DNA from: Actinoplanes sp. N902-109
Lineage (GTDB): Bacteria; Actinomycetota; Actinomycetes; Mycobacteriales; Micromonosporaceae
Reading direction: 5' to 3'
DNA: 64,000 bases
Assembly (NCBI RefSeq): GCF_000389965.1
Contig: NC_021191.1
Span: 8,495,501 to 8,559,500 of the forward strand
The notes under the pieces were generated by a model. The model had not been told where the DNA came from and searched no databases. It worked only from the letters and a program-made list of their open reading frames with translations. The translations under genes and the position numbers were made by a program. Positions within the stretch are counted from its first letter, which is position 1, and each line of letters opens with the position of its first letter. Below are positions 8,312 through 17,147 of the stretch, in pieces.

Positions 8312-8672
8312 TCAGCACCCTTTCCAGCAGTTCCGTACCCACCGCGTCGGTCTCATCGTCCAGCGATGTGGGCTCGTAGACCGCCACCAGCCCGTCGTGG
8401 GCCATGTCGGCGACGATCACCCGGGCCACCCCGAGCGGTAGTTGCATGCGTGCGGCGATCTCTGCCAGCGACTGGACCCGGCCGCCGTCACACATCGCTG
8501 CGATGTACTGGTGTTCGCTCCCGCCCCTGCCCGTACCTGTGCTACGGCCACGGACGGTGGTCTCGACGAGCGCTTCCAGCGCTATCTCAAGCTTGGGCCG
8601 GGTACGGCCACGGGTCACGGCATATGGTCTGACCAACGCGCCGGTTGGCTCATCGCGTTCAGGCATCGTCAC
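8292..8672 (-). CDS. cvnC: Conservon DUF742 protein (CvnC type)
   Basis: A 126-residue DUF742 protein. The family pattern is plain: an N-terminal PTGALVRPYAVTRGRT, a middle SLAEIAARMQLPLGVARVIVADM that resembles a winged-helix recognition region, and a C-terminal LLERVLSGLRRL. It sits between cvnB (86 bases upstream) and cvnD (20-base overlap), the normal conservon order. GTG at 8672 or ATG at 8666 could start it; neither has a clearly better ribosome site. It is thought to bridge the kinase/roadblock module and the GTPase, possibly with DNA-binding ability, but this is family inference. Confidence 0.9.
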   Translation of the reverse strand: MTMPERDEPTGALVRPYAVTRGRTRPKLEIALEALVETTVRGRSTGTGRGGSEHQYIAAMCDGGRVQSLAEIAARMQLPLGVARVIVADMAHDGLVAVYEPTSLDDETDAVGTELLERVLSGLRRL

Positions 8673-8758
8673 CGCTCACCCTATCCCTCGGCCCATAGAA
8701 GTTTCTCGCGTTGTCAAGGTTTTGGACAGATACCGGACGGATCCGGTCGGCCATCCGT

Positions 8759-9163
8759 TCAGCCGAGGACTCCGGCCGCCGAGCGCGGGGCCGGCGTCAG
8801 AGCCTCACCCACCCGGTCCACCAGGAGAGCCATCTCGTAGCCCACCTGACCGACGTCACAGCTGCGCGCCGCCAGCACGGCGAACGACGAACCGTCGGAG
8901 ATCGACATCAGGAAGAGGAACCCGTTGTCCATCTCGACGACCGTCTGCAGCACCGCGCCACCCTCGAAGCACCGCGCGGCGCCCTGGGTGAGGCTGACCA
9001 GGCCGGAGGCGATCGCCGCCAGCTGGTCGGCACGGTCGCGGGGAAGGTCCCGCGAAGCCGCGAGCAGCAGACCGTCGGCGGAGACCGCGATCGCGTGCGC
9101 CACCCCGGGAACGCGGTCGGCAAAGTTGGCGAGGAGCCAACCCAGATCCTGCGTACTTGTCAT
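8759..9163 (-). CDS. cvnB: Conservon roadblock/LC7 protein (CvnB type)
   Basis: A 134-residue roadblock/LC7-domain protein. It has the family features DLGWLLANFADRVPGVAHAI, the SADGLLLAAS strand and the RADQLAAIASGLVSLTQGAA helix. Its start codon overlaps the stop of the sensor kinase gene (ATGA, 9160-9163), indicating translational coupling. Roadblock proteins in conservons and in MglB-type systems bind the cognate small GTPase and act as scaffold or GAP; here the likely partner is the GTPase encoded two genes downstream. Confidence 0.93.
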   Translation of the reverse strand: MTSTQDLGWLLANFADRVPGVAHAIAVSADGLLLAASRDLPRDRADQLAAIASGLVSLTQGAARCFEGGAVLQTVVEMDNGFLFLMSISDGSSFAVLAARSCDVGQVGYEMALLVDRVGEALTPAPRSAAGVLG

Positions 9164-12100
9164 GCCTCATGCTCCTTGCCAGCCTGCGACGACTGCTGCC
9201 CTCCCGGAGTTTCCTCCAGGTTGGTCGATTGTTCCTTCGTGCGACCCCGTTGCACACCTCGGTGGTACGCGGACAACAACCCGCGAACCGCCTCCGGCGT
9301 GCGACGCTGCACGGAGGTCTCAGCCCGGTCCACCCCACCCGGCACGAGCTGAGCCATCGGCGTGCGCCGCGGCAGCCCGGCCGTTGTGGTGGTCTCCACC
9401 GGCATCTCGGCCGCCTTGCGGGCCGCCTGCCAACCATCGTCAGCGGCGGTCTGCCAGGGCGAGGTGCCGGTGGTGGCACCGTTCGACGTTACCGCGCCGA
9501 CCGGCTCGGGCGTCCGGTCGACGGTCAGCTCCTCCGGCGCCACCGCCTGCTGCGGCACGCTGGTGGAGCGGATCGGCTCACCGGTGGGGATGCGCTGTGA
9601 CACGACCGAGTCGTCATTCTGCGGCATCGGCGCCGACTTGGAGTCACCCGTTGGGGTCACCTTGGGCTCGGCCGGACGGGCGGTCATGAACCAGGCCGAC
9701 TCGAGCTCCCGGAAGATCGGCAGCTCCATGGTCTCGTCGGCGAACTGCGACTGACCGTCACCGTTGGCGCGCTGGCGGGCCGCGGCCTGCGCCGCGGCGA
9801 TCTGGGCGGCTGCGGTCGCCTGGGCGGCCGCAGCCTGCTGGGTCGCCACTTCGTGGGCCGCCTCGGCCGCCGCTGCGGACCGCTCGGCCTGCGGTGAGGC
9901 GGGCGTTCCGTTCTGCGGGCCGGTCGGGCGGGCCACCTGCGGGTGCGAGCCGGTGCCGTTGGGCCGGTAGCGCGGCAGCTCCGCGGTCATGTCCAGGGCG
10001 GCCGCGAGGCTCTCCGGGACGTGCGGGGCCGCCTGCTCACGGTCGGCGGAGACCGGCGGCCAGGCCGGCGGCGCCGACGACACCGGCGGAACCGAGCTCG
10101 GCTGGGCCGAGACCGGTTCGTTCGCCGAGGGCTGAACGGTCGGCGGCTGCACCGACGGGGGCTGACCGAAGGCGGACGGGGCCGACTGCGGCCGAGCCGG
10201 CGGGGCCGAGATCGGCGCACCGGAGACCGGCGGGGCCGAAACCGGGCGGCCGTTGCCGAACGGCGGGGCCGAGGCCGGCGGCACCGGGGGCGCCGAGACC
10301 GGCGGCACGAACGGCGACCGGCTCGAGGTCTCCGGGCTCGGCGGCAGCTGCCGCGGGATCGTGGCCCCGAAGGACGCGGTCTCGTCGGGGCGGAAGCTCT
10401 CCCCGTTGCGCTCCGGCTGCGGGATCGGCGGGATCGGCTCGTTGCTGCGCGGGCCGTGGAAGCCGTTGGCACCGCCGAAACCGTTGGACCCGTTGGACCC
10501 GTTGGTGCCGTTGGGAGCGCCACCGAAACCGTTGGAAGGACCACCGAAACCGTTGGACGGACCGCCGAAGCCGTTGGACGGGCCCCCGAAGCCGTTGGAG
10601 CCACCGAATCCGTTGGCCGGTTCGAAGCCGTTGGACGGCGCACCGGTCAGGTCGGACCAGGCCGGGATTGAGCGACCGTTGCCCGCGCCGAGCATGCCAC
10701 CGGTGGGCATCGGCGGGTTGGGGTCGAACGGACGACTGCCGCCGAACATGTTGGCCGAGCTGCTCTCCAGCGCGAGCGGGGGCTCGACGAACGAGGACCG
10801 CTGCGGCTCATGGCTGATCGCCGGGGCCGGGCTGTTCGGGGCGAGCCGACCGGCCATGCTGTTGGAGACCACCAGCACGCCCGACGGCAGACCGACGTCG
10901 GCCACCGTGCCGCGCTCGGTGTCGGCGGGCCGCAGCTCGACGCGGACGCCGTGCCGGTTGGCCAGCCGCGCGACCACGACCAGACCCATCATCCGGGACA
11001 CAGCCACGTCCACCATCGGCGGGTTGGCGAGCCGCTCGTTGAGCTCGCGCAGCTGCTCGCGGCTGATGCCGATGCCGCGGTCCTCGACCGACAGCACCGC
11101 ACCGTCGCCGAGGCGGCGTGCCTCGACCACGACGTGGCTGTTGGGCGGCGAGAACGCGGTGGCGTTGTCGAAGAGCTCAGCGACCAGGTGGACCATGTCG
11201 TTGACCGCGTGCGCGGCCACCTCGATGTCCCGGTCGATGACGCCGAACTCGATGCGGGTGTAGTGCTCGACCTCGGACTGCGCGGCGCGGAGCACGTCGA
11301 TCAGGGCGGCGGGCTCGCGCTGCACGCGGGTGGAGTCCGCGCCGGCGAGAACCAGGAGGTTCTCGTCGTTGCGGCGCATCCGGGTGGCTAGGTGGTCGAG
11401 CTGGAACAGCTCGGCGAGGCGGTCCGGGTCCTCCTCGCCGCGTTCCAGCCGGTCCAGGTGACCGATGAGCCGGTCGACCAGGATCTGGGAACGGCGGGCG
11501 AGGTTGACGAACATCGTGGCGACGGAGGACCGCAGGGCGGCCTGCTCGGCCGCGGTGCGCACAGCTTCGAGGTGGACCGCGTTGAACGCCTCGGTCACCT
11601 GGCCGAACTCGTCCCGGCTGCGGACCGGCAGCGGCTCGGCGACCTGATCGGCCACCTGGGCCGGGGTGAGCGAACCGGTCAGCGCCGGGTCACGCAGCCG
11701 CTCGACCGCCTGGGGCAGGCCGAACTGGGCGACGTTGAGCGCACCCTGGCGCAGTTCGCGCAGCGAGCGGGCCATCGACCGGGCGACCAGCCAGGCGAAC
11801 ACGATGGCCAGCAGCAGCAGGCCGAGCAGGACGCTGGTCTCGATGAAGACCTTGCGCTGCACGCTGTCGCGGATGTCGGTGGCCTGGGCCACGATCTCGA
11901 CGTCCAGCTTGTTCTCGACGCTACGGAACAGGTCGTTGTAGCCGATCATCGCGGTTTCCCACGAGTCCCGGTCGAACGGGATGAGCGTGGTGTTCGGCCC
12001 GCTCAGCGAGTTGAGCTGGCCGGTCAGGTTGGTGGCGGCGCGCTCGGCCGGCCCCTGCACCACCTTGTCGACCAGGGCGACGTCGTCCTTGGTGCCGACC

Positions 12101-12849
12101 TGCCGCAGCGTGGAGTCGGCGATGTCGTAGCCGGCCACGGTGGTGAGGAACGACTTGCGCAGTGTCTCGTTGAAGTTGCCGACACCGAGCACCTGGTGAC
12201 CGACGTCGCGCTGCTGGGAGATGTAGTCCTTGGCGCGGGCGACCGCGGCCACGGTGCGCAGCCGGTCGCTCAGGCTGGTGTCCTGGGCCAGCTGCGCCGA
12301 GGCGTCACGCACGTTGAGCAGGTCGTTGATCAAGCCACCGTAGTAATCGTTGATGTCGTTGATCGTGAACTTGCCGTTGGTCGTCTGACTGCGGTTGGAC
12401 GGCAGTTCCTCGAGGTTGCGGTCGAGGCGCGTGAGCAGCGTGGTGACCTGGTCGGGGATTTTGTCGAGCGCCGACTTCTGCTGCGAGTAGGGCAGCTTCG
12501 CGGCATCGACCTTGGCGTGCTCGCGCTGGTAGTTGGTCTCCGCGGTCTGCCGATCGGGCGTGTTCGGCTTGGTCGTCACGATCTCGACCGCGAAAGCTCG
12601 TTCGTTCTGCAAGTGGTCGACGAGTCCACCGGCGGCCTGGGAGAGCACGGACAGCGTACGGGCGCGTTCGGCGTTGCTCGCCTCGTTGATGTGGTCGATG
12701 AGCCCGCTGGTGCCGACGATGATCGTCGCCAGCGTCGGCACGAGCATGATCAGCCCGAGCTTCGACCAGATCGGCATATCCCGCAGCCGACCGGCCGGCC
12801 GGCGGAGACGCGACATGACCGCGTTCGCCGTCTGGGGGCGCTTGCTCAC
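9160..12849 (-). CDS. cvnA: Conservon sensor histidine kinase with nitrate-sensor-like domain (CvnA type)
   Basis: A 1229-residue membrane kinase. Transmembrane segment 1 is at about residues 30-52, a large extracytoplasmic helical region of the nitrate/nitrite-sensing type at about 55-325, transmembrane segment 2 at about 330-355, then HAMP, a helical region with the candidate phospho-acceptor LFQLDHLATRMRRND, and an ATPase domain with the N-box AELFDNATAF and SVEDRGIGIS. The remaining ~540 residues are disordered, Asn/Gly-rich then Pro/Ala-rich, ending in motifs shared with the protein at 3817-6138. GTG at 12849 is chosen because AGGAGG lies 8 bases upstream. The stop overlaps cvnB by ATGA. 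The true signal is unknown. Confidence 0.93.
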   Translation of the reverse strand: MSKRPQTANAVMSRLRRPAGRLRDMPIWSKLGLIMLVPTLATIIVGTSGLIDHINEASNAERARTLSVLSQAAGGLVDHLQNERAFAVEIVTTKPNTPDRQTAETNYQREHAKVDAAKLPYSQQKSALDKIPDQVTTLLTRLDRNLEELPSNRSQTTNGKFTINDINDYYGGLINDLLNVRDASAQLAQDTSLSDRLRTVAAVARAKDYISQQRDVGHQVLGVGNFNETLRKSFLTTVAGYDIADSTLRQVGTKDDVALVDKVVQGPAERAATNLTGQLNSLSGPNTTLIPFDRDSWETAMIGYNDLFRSVENKLDVEIVAQATDIRDSVQRKVFIETSVLLGLLLLAIVFAWLVARSMARSLRELRQGALNVAQFGLPQAVERLRDPALTGSLTPAQVADQVAEPLPVRSRDEFGQVTEAFNAVHLEAVRTAAEQAALRSSVATMFVNLARRSQILVDRLIGHLDRLERGEEDPDRLAELFQLDHLATRMRRNDENLLVLAGADSTRVQREPAALIDVLRAAQSEVEHYTRIEFGVIDRDIEVAAHAVNDMVHLVAELFDNATAFSPPNSHVVVEARRLGDGAVLSVEDRGIGISREQLRELNERLANPPMVDVAVSRMMGLVVVARLANRHGVRVELRPADTERGTVADVGLPSGVLVVSNSMAGRLAPNSPAPAISHEPQRSSFVEPPLALESSSANMFGGSRPFDPNPPMPTGGMLGAGNGRSIPAWSDLTGAPSNGFEPANGFGGSNGFGGPSNGFGGPSNGFGGPSNGFGGAPNGTNGSNGSNGFGGANGFHGPRSNEPIPPIPQPERNGESFRPDETASFGATIPRQLPPSPETSSRSPFVPPVSAPPVPPASAPPFGNGRPVSAPPVSGAPISAPPARPQSAPSAFGQPPSVQPPTVQPSANEPVSAQPSSVPPVSSAPPAWPPVSADREQAAPHVPESLAAALDMTAELPRYRPNGTGSHPQVARPTGPQNGTPASPQAERSAAAAEAAHEVATQQAAAAQATAAAQIAAAQAAARQRANGDGQSQFADETMELPIFRELESAWFMTARPAEPKVTPTGDSKSAPMPQNDDSVVSQRIPTGEPIRSTSVPQQAVAPEELTVDRTPEPVGAVTSNGATTGTSPWQTAADDGWQAARKAAEMPVETTTTAGLPRRTPMAQLVPGGVDRAETSVQRRTPEAVRGLLSAYHRGVQRGRTKEQSTNLEETPGGQQSSQAGKEHEA
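10465..10640 (-). repeat. In-frame 21-bp repeats encoding GGPSNGF in cvnA
   Basis: Degenerate tandem 21-base units encode SNGFGGP-type heptapeptides in the disordered tail of the sensor kinase, flanked by NGSNGSNGF and EPANGF variants. At least four near-identical copies lie at about 10527-10610. The region is predicted to be an unstructured linker between the ATPase domain and the conserved C-terminal motifs. Confidence 0.85.
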
Positions 12850-13300
12850 GTCACCGTCCTCCTGATTCGGACCCGGCGTTCGGATCGCCGGGCACCGCAC
12901 ACGGCCGACACACCGGGTCGGGCCCCCGAGATTCCATCACGACGAGTGTCAAAGAGAAAGAGCAGCCTGACCCGGACCGTTTGTGTGATGCGAAGTCGCG
13001 TCACAAGACGACGTCTGCGCCGGTCAGTCATCACTGCTCGTATATGGGTGTATCTCTTAACGTCACTCAACTCGGTCGGCTTGACGGGGTCTCCGTGTCG
13101 GCCGATCCGGCCCGATCCACCTGCGATCGCGGCAGCACAGACGATTGCTCGCGGGCGGCCGCTCGGCAAGGCAAGATGCCGGTTTATGCAGTGTTTGTAG
13201 AGTGGAAACTGTCCGAACGGCCGATCCGGTCAACCGAATCGGCACTTTCGGCGACCGAAAGTACGCACGTGTCCAACATGACCGACTAAACAGGATGAAG
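12850..13300. promoter_or_regulatory. 451-bp gene-free region with the probable conservon promoter
   Basis: No coding frame with recognisable content is present. Base composition is visibly less GC-rich around 12945-13080. On the minus strand, TTGAGT (complement of 13065-13070) and CATATA (complement of 13041-13046) are spaced by 18 bases and could be -35/-10 elements about 190 bases before the kinase start. This is a candidate only. Confidence 0.35.
13244..13262. terminator. Perfect 8-bp inverted repeat downstream of add
   Basis: ACTTTCGG (13244-13251), loop CGA, CCGAAAGT (13255-13262). It lies about 40 bases past the stop of add on the minus strand. There is no U run, so it may be a non-canonical terminator or a protein-binding palindrome. 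Confidence 0.45.
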
Positions 13301-14365
13301 TCAGACAAGTTTCCCGTAGGCCGGCTTGATCACGTCATTGATCAGGGTCAGCCGCTCGTCGTACGGGATGAACGCCGACTTCATCGCGTTGATCGTGAGC
13401 CACTGCAGTTCACCCCAGCCCCAGCCGAACGCCTCGGCCAGCAGCGCCATCTCGCGCGACATCGAGGTGCCGCTCATCAGCCGGTTGTCGGTGTTCACGG
13501 TGACCCGGAAACGCAGATCGCGGAGCAGGCCGATCGGGTGCTCGGCGATCGAGGGCGCCGCCCCGGTCTGCACGTTGGACGAGGGGCACAGCTCGAGCGG
13601 GATGCGCTTGTCCCGTACATAGGAAGCCAGTCGCCCGAGCTTCGTGCCGGTGATGTCGTCGACGATGCGCACGCCGTGGCCCAGCCGGTCGGCCCCGCAC
13701 CACTGGATGGCCTCCCAGATCGAGGGCAGCCCGAACGCCTCGCCGGCGTGGATCGTGAAGTGGAAGTTCTCCCGCTGCAGGTACTCGAAGGCGTCCAGGT
13801 GCCGGGTGGGCGGGAAACCGGCCTCGGCCCCGGCGATGTCGAAACCCACCACCCCGTTGTCGCGGTAGCGCACCGCCAGCTCGGCGATCTCCTGGGACCG
13901 GGCCGCGTGCCGCATGGCCGTCAGCAGCGTGCCGATCCGGATCGAATGGCCCTGCTCGGCGGCCTCGGCGCAGCCGTCCTGGAAGCCCTGGTGGACTGCC
14001 TCCACCACCTCGTCGAGGCTCAGACCACGCTCGAGATGCTGCTCGGGGGCATAGCGCACCTCGGCATAGACGACCCCGTCGGCGGCCAGGTCGAGCGCGC
14101 ACTCCCTGGCCACCCGGTGCAGCCCCTCGTGGGTCTGCATGACCGCGACGGTGTGCGCGAACGTCTCCAGGTAGCGTTCCAGCGAGCCGGAGTCGGCGGC
14201 CGCGACGAACCACTGACCGAGCCGTTCCGGGTCCGTGTCGGGCAGCTCGTGACCGATCGCGGCGGCGAGCTCCACGATCGTGGCGGGGCGCAGACCACCG
14301 TCGAGGTGGTCGTGGAGCAGAGCCTTCGGAGCTTTCACGATGTCGGCGTGGGAGATGGCGGCCAT
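13301..14365 (-). CDS. add: Adenosine deaminase
   Basis: Zinc-dependent cytosolic enzyme that deaminates adenosine and deoxyadenosine to inosine forms in purine salvage. It is 354 residues, normal length. Metal and substrate motifs are present: LHDHLDGG (HxH), the mid-protein HAGEAFG with the catalytic glutamate following zinc-ligand histidine, GHGVRIVDD, SSNVQTG and the late NTDNRLMS with the zinc-binding aspartate. ATG at 14365 starts it. A divergent methyltransferase begins only 26 bases away, so the two promoters must overlap. The nearby operon with nucleoside importer, cdd and deoA makes a nucleoside-salvage neighbourhood. Confidence 0.95.
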   Translation of the reverse strand: MAAISHADIVKAPKALLHDHLDGGLRPATIVELAAAIGHELPDTDPERLGQWFVAAADSGSLERYLETFAHTVAVMQTHEGLHRVARECALDLAADGVVYAEVRYAPEQHLERGLSLDEVVEAVHQGFQDGCAEAAEQGHSIRIGTLLTAMRHAARSQEIAELAVRYRDNGVVGFDIAGAEAGFPPTRHLDAFEYLQRENFHFTIHAGEAFGLPSIWEAIQWCGADRLGHGVRIVDDITGTKLGRLASYVRDKRIPLELCPSSNVQTGAAPSIAEHPIGLLRDLRFRVTVNTDNRLMSGTSMSREMALLAEAFGWGWGELQWLTINAMKSAFIPYDERLTLINDVIKPAYGKLV

Positions 14366-14391
14366 CAGCAGATGCTAGAGGGACTTGGCGG

Positions 14392-15189
14392 ATGATTGAC
14401 GCAGCATTGCCGTACCTGCGGTGCCCAGTGTGTGCGGGGACACTCACAAAATCGGACGAACGGGCGCTGCGCTGTGCTCACGGGCACGCCTTCGACATCG
14501 CGCGGCAGGGTTACGTCAACCTCACCGCGGGCCGCTCCCCGCATTCCGGCGACACCAGCGAGATGGTGGCGGACCGGGAAGCCTTCCTGTCGGAAGGCCA
14601 CTACGACTTCATGACCCAAGCCCTGATTGCCGCCGTACGCCCGGAGCCCGGCCCGATCCTCGACGCCGGCACCGGCACCGGCCGCTACCTGGCCCGGCTG
14701 CTCGACGCCCACCCCGGCACCCCCGGGCTGGGCCTGGACGTCTCGAAACCGGCCCTGCGCCGCGCCGCCCGGGCCCACCCGCGGGCCGCCGCCGCCCTGG
14801 CCGACCTGTGGCGCCCGCTGCCGCTGGCCGACGCCTCCGTCGCACTGGTCCTCAACGTCTTCGCGCCTCGCAACGGTCCCGAATTCCGCCGGGTGCTCCG
14901 CCCGGGTGGGCTCCTCGCGGTGGTCACCCCGGCCCCCGACCACCTGGCCGAACTGATCGCCGCGCACGGGCTGATCCGGGTCGACCCGGCCAAGGCGGAC
15001 CGGGTGGCCGGCGCGCTGGGCTCGCACTTCACCGTGCAGAGCCGCAGCACCCACCGCCGCACCCTCGACCTGACCGCGGCCGAGACCCGCATCCTGGTCG
15101 GGATGACCCCCAGCGCCCGGCACGTGTCGCTGGACGGCATCACGGCCGGCCCGGTGACCGCCGCCATGGAGATCACGATCTACCGCTAG
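14392..15189 (+). CDS. rlmA: RlmA-type 23S rRNA (guanine-N1)-methyltransferase
   Basis: A 265-residue SAM-dependent methyltransferase of the RlmA family, which methylates G745/G748 in 23S rRNA domain II. The N-terminus carries the zinc-ribbon pattern CPVCAGTL...RCAHGHAFD, then ARQGYVNLT, both typical of RlmA. SAM motif I is ILDAGTGTGRYLARLL, and LNVFAPRNGPEFRRVL lies in the later part of the fold. It is divergent from add and converges on the DUF4272 gene, with both stop codons inside one CTAG. RlmA(II) members in producers confer resistance to tylosin-type macrolides; nothing here shows that role. Confidence 0.85.
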   Translation: MIDAALPYLRCPVCAGTLTKSDERALRCAHGHAFDIARQGYVNLTAGRSPHSGDTSEMVADREAFLSEGHYDFMTQALIAAVRPEPGPILDAGTGTGRYLARLLDAHPGTPGLGLDVSKPALRRAARAHPRAAAALADLWRPLPLADASVALVLNVFAPRNGPEFRRVLRPGGLLAVVTPAPDHLAELIAAHGLIRVDPAKADRVAGALGSHFTVQSRSTHRRTLDLTAAETRILVGMTPSARHVSLDGITAGPVTAAMEITIYR

Positions 15190-15863
15190 ACGGAGAGATC
15201 GACTTCTTCCCACTCGGGCGGGGCCTCGTGGAAAGGGCCGTGGAACGTGACCGCCCACTCCAGCGCCCACCGCCGCTGCCCGATCGCGTTGCTGTCCACC
15301 TCGCCCGGCAGCTGGTCCCCGGACCGCTCGGCCTCCTGGAACGCCCAGTCCGCGCAGTAGTAGAGATCCAGCAGCACCGCCGCGTCGACCGGGTCCCGCG
15401 GCGCCACCAGGGCCCGGGACCGCCAGGAGTTGAACAGCTCCCCCGCCGGCAGGTCGGGCATCTGGCTCATCAGCCGCTCCTCGGGCGGCGCCGTCGGGTC
15501 CAGGTGCCGGCTCAGCCCCAGCAGCCAGGCCAGCGCGAACACCGCGTCGTGGTGCAGCACGAACGAGCGGTGGTCACCGTTGGCCAGCGACAGGAACTGC
15601 CATTCCGGCGGGGTCACGAAGTCCACCAGCTTGGAGTTGAGCAGCCAGCTCATCGCGGCCTCGGTCGGCATGCCGAAGCAGCGGGCGACCACCACGTGCA
15701 GCACCGCCGCCCGCGCCTCCAGCTCGGCCGTGGGCCGCAGTTCCACCTGGTCACCGGGTTCCCAGACGAGCGGGAACGTCGGCGGGGGCAGCGGCAGCGC
15801 GAGACGGTCCAGCTCGTCCAGGCTGGCCTCGCGCACCGCCCGCGGGTCGGGGGCTGCCTTCAT
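15186..15863 (-). CDS. DUF4272 domain-containing protein
   Basis: A 225-residue cytosolic protein that matches DUF4272 as I remember it (EARAAVLHVVVARCFG, WLLNSKLVDFVTPPE, the AVFALAWLLGLSRHLDP helix, then DLYYCADWAFQEAERSG). Function of the family is unknown. It begins 6 bases after the thymidine phosphorylase gene and may be the last gene of the nucleoside operon. Its TAG stop overlaps the convergent rlmA stop within the palindrome CTAG at 15186-15189. Confidence 0.75.
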   Translation of the reverse strand: MKAAPDPRAVREASLDELDRLALPLPPPTFPLVWEPGDQVELRPTAELEARAAVLHVVVARCFGMPTEAAMSWLLNSKLVDFVTPPEWQFLSLANGDHRSFVLHHDAVFALAWLLGLSRHLDPTAPPEERLMSQMPDLPAGELFNSWRSRALVAPRDPVDAAVLLDLYYCADWAFQEAERSGDQLPGEVDSNAIGQRRWALEWAVTFHGPFHEAPPEWEEVDLSV

Positions 15864-15869
15864 GACCGC

Positions 15870-17147
15870 TCAGGCTATGCGGTCGATCAGCAGCCGCCCA
15901 TGGGTGGGCACGCCCGCTGCCAGCGTCACGGCCCGTTCCGCCTCGGCGTGGGCGGCGGGGATCCGGTCCGGTTCATCCGTACGGAGCTCCAGCAGCACGT
16001 CCCCGGCCCGCACCCGGTCACCCGGCCGGACCTTGAGCTGGATCCCCGCCCCGAAGCTGACCGGGTCCTCCTTGCGGGCCCGGCCGGCGCCCAGCCGCCA
16101 GGCGGCCAGCCCGATGCCCAGCGCGTCCAGCGCGGCCACGACACCGTCCTCGGTGGCGCGCAGCACCTCGGTCTCCCGGGCGACCGGCAGCGGGGCGTCC
16201 GGGTCGCCACCCTGGGCCCGGATCATCGCCCGCCAGCTGTCCATCGCCGCGCCCGAGGCCAGCGCCCGTTCCGGGTCGGCGTCGATGCCGGCCGCGTCGA
16301 GCATCTCGCGGGCCAGTGCCAGGGTCAGCTCGACCACGTCGGCCGGTCCGCCGCCGGCCAGCACCTCGAGCGACTCGGCCACCTCGTTGGCGTTGCCGAC
16401 GGCCAGCCCGAGCGGGGTGTTCATGTCGGTGAGCAGGGCGACGGTCTTGACCCCGTGGGCGGTGCCGAGCTCCACCATGGTGCGGGCCAGCTCGCGGGCG
16501 GACGCCTCGTCCTTCATGAACGCGCCGGTGCCGACCTTGACGTCGAGCACGAGGGCGCTCGTGCCCTCGGCGATCTTCTTGCTCATGATCGAGCTGGCGA
16601 TCAGCGGGATCGCCTCGACGGTGCCGGTGACGTCGCGCAGCGCGTACAGCTTGCGGTCGGCCGGGGCGAGCCCCTCGCCGGCCGCGCAGATGACCGCGCC
16701 GACCTCGCTGAGCTGGCGGACGAACTCGTCGTTGCTCAGCCGGGCCCGCCAGCCGGCCACCGACTCCAGCTTGTCCAGGGTGCCGCCGGTGTGGCCCAGG
16801 CCGCGGCCGGACAGCTGCGGCACGGCCGCCCCGCACGCCGCGACCAGCGGGGTCAGCGGCAACGTGATCTTGTCGCCGACGCCACCGGTGGAGTGCTTGT
16901 CCACGGTGGGGCGGGACACGGCCGACAGGTCCAGCCGCTCACCGCTGGCGATCATCGCGGCCGTCCACCGGGCGATCTCGCCGGGGGTCATGCCGCGCAG
17001 CAGGATCGCCATGGCCAGCGCCGACATCTGCTCGTCGGCCACCTCGCCCCTGGTGTAGGCGGCCAGCACCCAGTCGATCTGCGCGTCGGACAGCGCGTGC
17101 CCGTCCCGCTTGGCCCGGATGACGTCGACCGCAGCGAACCCGCTCAC
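15870..17147 (-). CDS. deoA: Thymidine phosphorylase
   Basis: Phosphorolyses thymidine (and deoxyuridine or uridine in pyrimidine-phosphorylase relatives) to base and sugar 1-phosphate. 425 residues. The family signature region SRPTVDKHSTGGVGDK is intact, as are SGRGLGHTGGTLDKLE and the KVGTGAFMK glycine loop with phosphate-binding residues; a C-terminal domain with GDRVRAGDVLLEL resembles the pyrimidine phosphorylase C-terminal fold. GTG at 17147 overlaps the cdd stop (GTGA), which suggests coupling; GTG at 17156 is also possible. Product deoxyribose 1-phosphate would lead to DeoC. Confidence 0.93.
   Translation of the reverse strand: MSGFAAVDVIRAKRDGHALSDAQIDWVLAAYTRGEVADEQMSALAMAILLRGMTPGEIARWTAAMIASGERLDLSAVSRPTVDKHSTGGVGDKITLPLTPLVAACGAAVPQLSGRGLGHTGGTLDKLESVAGWRARLSNDEFVRQLSEVGAVICAAGEGLAPADRKLYALRDVTGTVEAIPLIASSIMSKKIAEGTSALVLDVKVGTGAFMKDEASARELARTMVELGTAHGVKTVALLTDMNTPLGLAVGNANEVAESLEVLAGGGPADVVELTLALAREMLDAAGIDADPERALASGAAMDSWRAMIRAQGGDPDAPLPVARETEVLRATEDGVVAALDALGIGLAAWRLGAGRARKEDPVSFGAGIQLKVRPGDRVRAGDVLLELRTDEPDRIPAAHAEAERAVTLAAGVPTHGRLLIDRIA

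Noticed and set aside
14392..15189. RlmA-type methyltransferase as a self-resistance gene for a macrolide
   Set aside because: No macrolide synthase is in the window, and the gene lies in a housekeeping setting beside add.
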